The translations under genes and the position numbers were made by a program. From Bartonella sp. AU16XJBT (GTDB lineage Bacteria > Pseudomonadota > Alphaproteobacteria > Rhizobiales > Rhizobiaceae), in assembly GCF_028618665.1 (NCBI RefSeq), contig NZ_JAQITF010000006.1, forward strand, positions 62,001 to 126,000: 64,000 nt of DNA, read 5' to 3'. Below the pieces are notes generated by a model, which was not told the DNA's origin, did no database searches, and worked only from the letters and a program-made list of their open reading frames with translations. Numbering within the stretch: the stretch's first letter is position 1; every line of letters begins with the position of its first letter. Below, in pieces: positions 60,728-64,000 of the stretch.

Positions 60728-61836
60728 CAATAATATTTTGTATTGTGCTTCTTTGTTAGCAAAACATGTGTTTTAAAAGTTTTTTTATAAATCAATATTT
60801 AGAGTTTAGAGCAGCAATGTGTTTTGTAGATATTTAAACGTTTTAAGTGTGACCCGAAGCTTTATATGTTAAACGAGCATCAAACCTAACATGTTGTATA
60901 GTTGACTAATTTTTTAGTCGTGGTTCTTAATTTGATCAAATATGAAGAGAGGAAAGAATGAACGTCGGATTTTATCATTCTCCTTTATAACTCTCAAAGG
61001 AAGTTAAAGCGATATCTCATCAGTATAGATTGCGGGGTACTTTTATAGAACATTATTAGGTTGTCATTTACATATTTGTTTTCAAAAGACTTTTAAAGGC
61101 TTCTCAGTCCCATTTCGCGACAGCGCCCATGAATGAATGTTATAACGTTAAACTCATTGGACACCACTATTTTTACGCTTGTGAAGAAGCAACACATATC
61201 TTGTCAGCGCTCAATGTTGCAACAAGCCCTTGGCACTTGAAATGCTTTAGGCAATTTTTAGTCCTTTCTAAATAGTTTTTTATCCACACGAGCTTCCTCG
61301 CTTGTCACGTGCAAACGAATGATTTTTATTGTTGCAACATAAACAGATTTGAAATGAGAGAATCCTATGATATTTAAAATTCTTGTTTAATATGAAAACG
61401 GTATATTGTCATTATAAATCAAAGTGTTGTCTTATTTTGATAAAGGCGTATCTTATGAATAAGACACATCGTTATTCTATTCATTTACGTATTTATGATA
61501 ATCCTGTTTTTAGTTTTTTTGCTTGTTGTTGATGTCATTATCGCAACGATTTATCCATGACGCTAGCATCACCTTCTTGTTATAAAGATAAAAGATCAGC
61601 GCTATCAGTTAGTCATTCATATTCAATTGTCTATAATTTTTGCATTTAAAGAGCTTATAGCTCTTATATTCAACTTTTTCACCAACCGGTCTCATAAAGT
61701 GTGATCACATGATTTTTACTGATGATCGGTAATGATGTATGAAACGGAAAAATACTACACTTATCAAATCGTTTGATCTTGCACAAAAATCGGTGATTTA
61801 TAGTAAAAAATTAATGCTTTAGTATCTTCTATGATG
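60728..61836. other. 1.1-kb gap between the MerR gene and thrS
   Basis: No intact gene. A relic repeat occupies about 61075-61375 (listed). At 61455-61532 a short ATG frame (MNKTHRYSIHLRIYDNPV, stop after about 25 codons) may be gene debris. A small inverted repeat GACTAA/TTAGTC is at 60904-60919. Confidence 0.5.
61075..61375 (+). repeat. Relic repeat, copy 2 (diverged copy at about 25.75 kb)
   Basis: Aligns along its length with 25747-26052. Within it, an ATG at 61131 opens a 48-codon frame (MNECYNVKL...) ending in a TAG near 61277; the frame also reads SHFATAP upstream. The matching region of copy 1 gives AHFTPA. The copies differ at many positions, so this is an old duplication. Function unknown; probably gene debris. 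Confidence 0.5.
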
Positions 61837-63813
61837 TTATGCATTTATTACACGCTGTAAATCTGGAGGTGTGGCCTCATTTGACAGTTGCTTAATTGCA
61901 TCTTCTACAGATAAAAAGATTTGATTCGGACTTCCTAAACGACGCATATTTACGCTGTTTGTTTCAGCTTCACGTTTGCCACAGACCAAAATGACGGGAA
62001 CTTTTTGTAAGGAATGTTCTCGTATTTTATAATTAATTTTTTCATTGCGGAGATCTGTTGTTGCGGAAAGTCCAACAGCTTTAAGTCTTGCCGTTATTTT
62101 TTGGGCATATTCATTTGCTTCGGATGTAATTGTTGCGACAACAATTTGTTCAGGAGCAAGCCAAAGTGGCATATGTCCAGCAAAATTTTCGATTAATATA
62201 CCAAGAAAACGCTCCATTGATCCAAAAATGGCACGATGGATCATAACAGGCTGGCGTTTTTCTGAATCTTTATCAATGTAGAATGCACCAAAACGTTCAG
62301 GAAGATTAAAGTCTATTTGTGTTGTTCCACATTGCCATTCACGACCGATAGCATCCTTTAATGTATATTCAAATTTTGGACCATAAAAGGCTCCTTCACC
62401 TGGAAGGATGCTTGTTTTGATTTGTCCCGCAAATTTTGTTTCAATTGTTTTAAGAACAGATTCCATAATACTTTCTGCATGATCCCATAATGCATCAGAT
62501 CCAACTCGTTTTTCTGGACGTGTTGAAAGCTTAAGGCTGATTTCTTTAAAACCAAAATCCGCATAAGTTGATAAAATAAGGTCATTAATACTGAGGCATT
62601 CATCGGCTAATTGTTCATCCGTACAAAAAATATGCGCATCGTCTTGTGTAAAACTACGCACACGCATAAGACCATGCAAAGAGCCTGAAGGCTCATAACG
62701 ATGAACAAGACCAAATTCAGCAAGTCTAATAGGCAAATCACGATAAGATTTTAAACCATGTTTAAAAATTTGCACATGGCCAGGACAATTCATTGGTTTA
62801 AGGGCATAAACATTCCCATGGTCTGAATCTTCTGCTGCTGGAATTGCTTTGAACATATTTTCCTTATACCAGCCCCAATGCCCCGATATTTCCCAAAGTG
62901 ACCTATCGAGAACTTGTGGTGCATTAACTTCGGCATATTGATGATCATCAAGGCGTCTACGCATATAGTTGATCAAATTTTGGAACATTTTCCAGCCTTT
63001 TTGGTGCCAAAAAATCATTCCTGGCCCTTCTTCTTGAAAATGAAATAAGTCCATTTCACGTCCCAAGCGGCGATGATCACGTTTTTCAGCTTCTTCTAGC
63101 ATATGGAGGTAGGCTTTTAAGTCATTTTCATTTGCAAATGCTGTTCCATAAATTCTCGTGAGCATTGGATTATTAGCATCACCACGCCAGTAAGCTCCTG
63201 CGACTTTCATTAATTTGAAAGCATTTCCAATTTGCCCTGTAGATTGCATATGCGGTCCGCGACAAAGATCAAACCACTCCCCTTGATAATAGATTTTTAA
63301 ATCTTGATTGTCAGGAATGCTATCAATAAGTTCAACTTTATAAAATTCCTTTTTCTCAGAAAAAACTCTTCTGGCTTTTTCACGAGACCAAATTTCTTTT
63401 CTAAAAGGTTTATTGCGTTGGATAATTTCACGCATTTTCTTTTCAATGACGGTGAGATCATCTAATGTGAAAGGTTGTTGGCGTGCAAAATCATAATAGA
63501 ATCCATTCTCAATCACAGGACCTATTGTTACTTGCGTTTCAGGAAAGAGTTCTTGCACTGCTTCAGCAAGAACATGAGCGCAATCATGCCTTATGAGCTC
63601 AAGAGCACGTGAGTCTTCTCGGGTAATAATCTCTACTTGACCAGATTGTCCTAATGGATCCGATAGGTCTCGCGTGATGCCATCAAGACTATAGGCAACA
63701 GCTTTTTTTGCGAGTGATTTAGAAATGGATTCTGCTAATTCCAAGCCTGTCATTTCGGCGGGGTAATTACGTTTTGAACCATCGGGAAAAGAAAGAGAAA
63801 TAGAGCAAGACAT
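61837..63813 (-). CDS. thrS: Threonyl-tRNA synthetase
   Basis: Class II synthetase of 658 residues, full length. The TGS domain is at the N-terminus ([17 protein letters not shown]). The editing domain carries [16 protein letters not shown], with the HxxxH-type zinc/editing pattern. The catalytic core has motif 2 as [27 protein letters not shown] and the zinc Cys in [28 protein letters not shown] is motif 3. The anticodon-binding domain closes the protein. A gene-free kilobase follows, with no obvious terminator. Confidence 0.97.
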   Translation of the reverse strand: MSCSISLSFPDGSKRNYPAEMTGLELAESISKSLAKKAVAYSLDGITRDLSDPLGQSGQVEIITREDSRALELIRHDCAHVLAEAVQELFPETQVTIGPVIENGFYYDFARQQPFTLDDLTVIEKKMREIIQRNKPFRKEIWSREKARRVFSEKKEFYKVELIDSIPDNQDLKIYYQGEWFDLCRGPHMQSTGQIGNAFKLMKVAGAYWRGDANNPMLTRIYGTAFANENDLKAYLHMLEEAEKRDHRRLGREMDLFHFQEEGPGMIFWHQKGWKMFQNLINYMRRRLDDHQYAEVNAPQVLDRSLWEISGHWGWYKENMFKAIPAAEDSDHGNVYALKPMNCPGHVQIFKHGLKSYRDLPIRLAEFGLVHRYEPSGSLHGLMRVRSFTQDDAHIFCTDEQLADECLSINDLILSTYADFGFKEISLKLSTRPEKRVGSDALWDHAESIMESVLKTIETKFAGQIKTSILPGEGAFYGPKFEYTLKDAIGREWQCGTTQIDFNLPERFGAFYIDKDSEKRQPVMIHRAIFGSMERFLGILIENFAGHMPLWLAPEQIVVATITSEANEYAQKITARLKAVGLSATTDLRNEKINYKIREHSLQKVPVILVCGKREAETNSVNMRRLGSPNQIFLSVEDAIKQLSNEATPPDLQRVINA

Positions 63814-63825
63814 AAAAACACCCTC

Positions 63826-64000
63826 TTAATCCAATTCCGCCAACGATTGCGGATGGTTTCGTGAAAACTGAGTAAAAAGCTTATAGATTAATTTTTCTAT
63901 CAATACATGCGAAAAAAGAAAAGGATTATTTGTTGTGTTTGTCAGAAATTTTCCAGTAACGCCAAGGTTTATAAAAACAGCAAGAGTGTCCAAGCGAGGG
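63826..64000 (-). CDS. Possible C-terminal end of an unidentified gene (cut by window edge)
   Basis: A frame on the minus strand is open from the window edge to a TAA at 63826-63828, about 57 codons, just upstream of thrS. It shows FINLGVTGKFL and the ending HPQSLAELD, without a recognisable family. Another minus-strand frame here ends earlier. It may be a real 3' end or chance; the full frame lies outside the window. Confidence 0.2.
   Translation of the reverse strand, partial: PRLDTLAVFINLGVTGKFLTNTTNNPFLFSHVLIEKLIYKLFTQFSRNHPQSLAELD

Noticed and set aside
61455..61532. Short frame MNKTHRYSIHLRIYDNPV as a photolyase start
   Set aside because: Resemblance to the photolyase N-terminus is limited to a few residues and a stop follows after about 25 codons.

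Overview
The window is an AT-rich alphaproteobacterial chromosome segment. Gene content and order point to the Rhizobiales, and most likely to Bartonella. The evidence is the purC-purS-purQ-purL-bolA-grxD run, a CckA/CpdR/HdaA cell-cycle set, an acpXL very-long-chain fatty acid cluster, a giant coiled-coil protein resembling the rhizobial growth pole ring protein, low GC, and long gene-free stretches typical of a reduced genome. The species cannot be settled by eye.

Layout. 1-4.6 kb: the 3' part of aspS, a 1 kb gap, and parC. 5.1-14.2 kb (minus strand): an MFS drug transporter, grxD, bolA, purL, purQ, purS, purC, a small hydrolase, purB and rpe. 14.4-18.9 kb: a flavin reductase, dksA, a FliO-domain membrane protein and the hybrid kinase gene cckA. 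19.2-23.0 kb: purN-purM on the minus strand, divergent from a PerM-type transporter and hdaA. 23.7-26.7 kb: tRNA-Pro(TGG), a complex I accessory subunit, tRNA-Arg(TCT), a decayed 2.3 kb mobile-element scar, and tRNA-Val(GAC). 26.8-30.9 kb: cpdR, a broken lysophospholipase-like gene, a small heat-shock gene with a structured leader, tRNA-Pro(GGG) and a SufA/IscA-type protein. 31-39.1 kb (minus strand): mazG, the lipid A long-chain acylation cluster (lpxXL, adh, two ketoacyl synthases, acpXL) and maeB. 40.2-44.7 kb: the 1519-residue coiled-coil protein. 45.4-50.2 kb: hfq-hflX, a degenerate polysaccharide co-polymerase/kinase-like protein, and ctaA. 50.2-56.1 kb: argC, then glyA-nrdR-ribD-ribE-ribH-nusB. 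56.1-60.7 kb: bamE, a YceD-family gene, plsX-fabH-ihfA and a MerR regulator. 60.7-64 kb: a gap holding a relic repeat, then thrS.

How the genes fit together. De novo purine synthesis is nearly complete but split over two loci (purC/S/Q/L/B and purN/M). Riboflavin synthesis, one-carbon supply (glyA) and ribonucleotide reductase control (nrdR) form one transcription unit. Envelope functions are prominent: long-chain lipid A acylation, BamE, PlsX/FabH, a polysaccharide-type co-polymerase and the polar-growth candidate. Three parts of the CtrA/DnaA cell-cycle circuit (CckA, CpdR, HdaA) lie within 11 kb.

The most unusual items are: the tRNA-Arg scar with an integrase tail and an 11-bp tandem repeat array; a roughly 300-bp diverged relic present at both 25.7 and 61.1 kb; the ketoacyl synthase pair in which one partner has lost its catalytic residues; the hydrolase gene broken at an A9 run that has also lost its nucleophile; the possible RNA thermometer ahead of the hsp20 gene; and the growth-pole-ring-like protein. 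No CRISPR array, rRNA operon, intact prophage or intact insertion sequence was seen.
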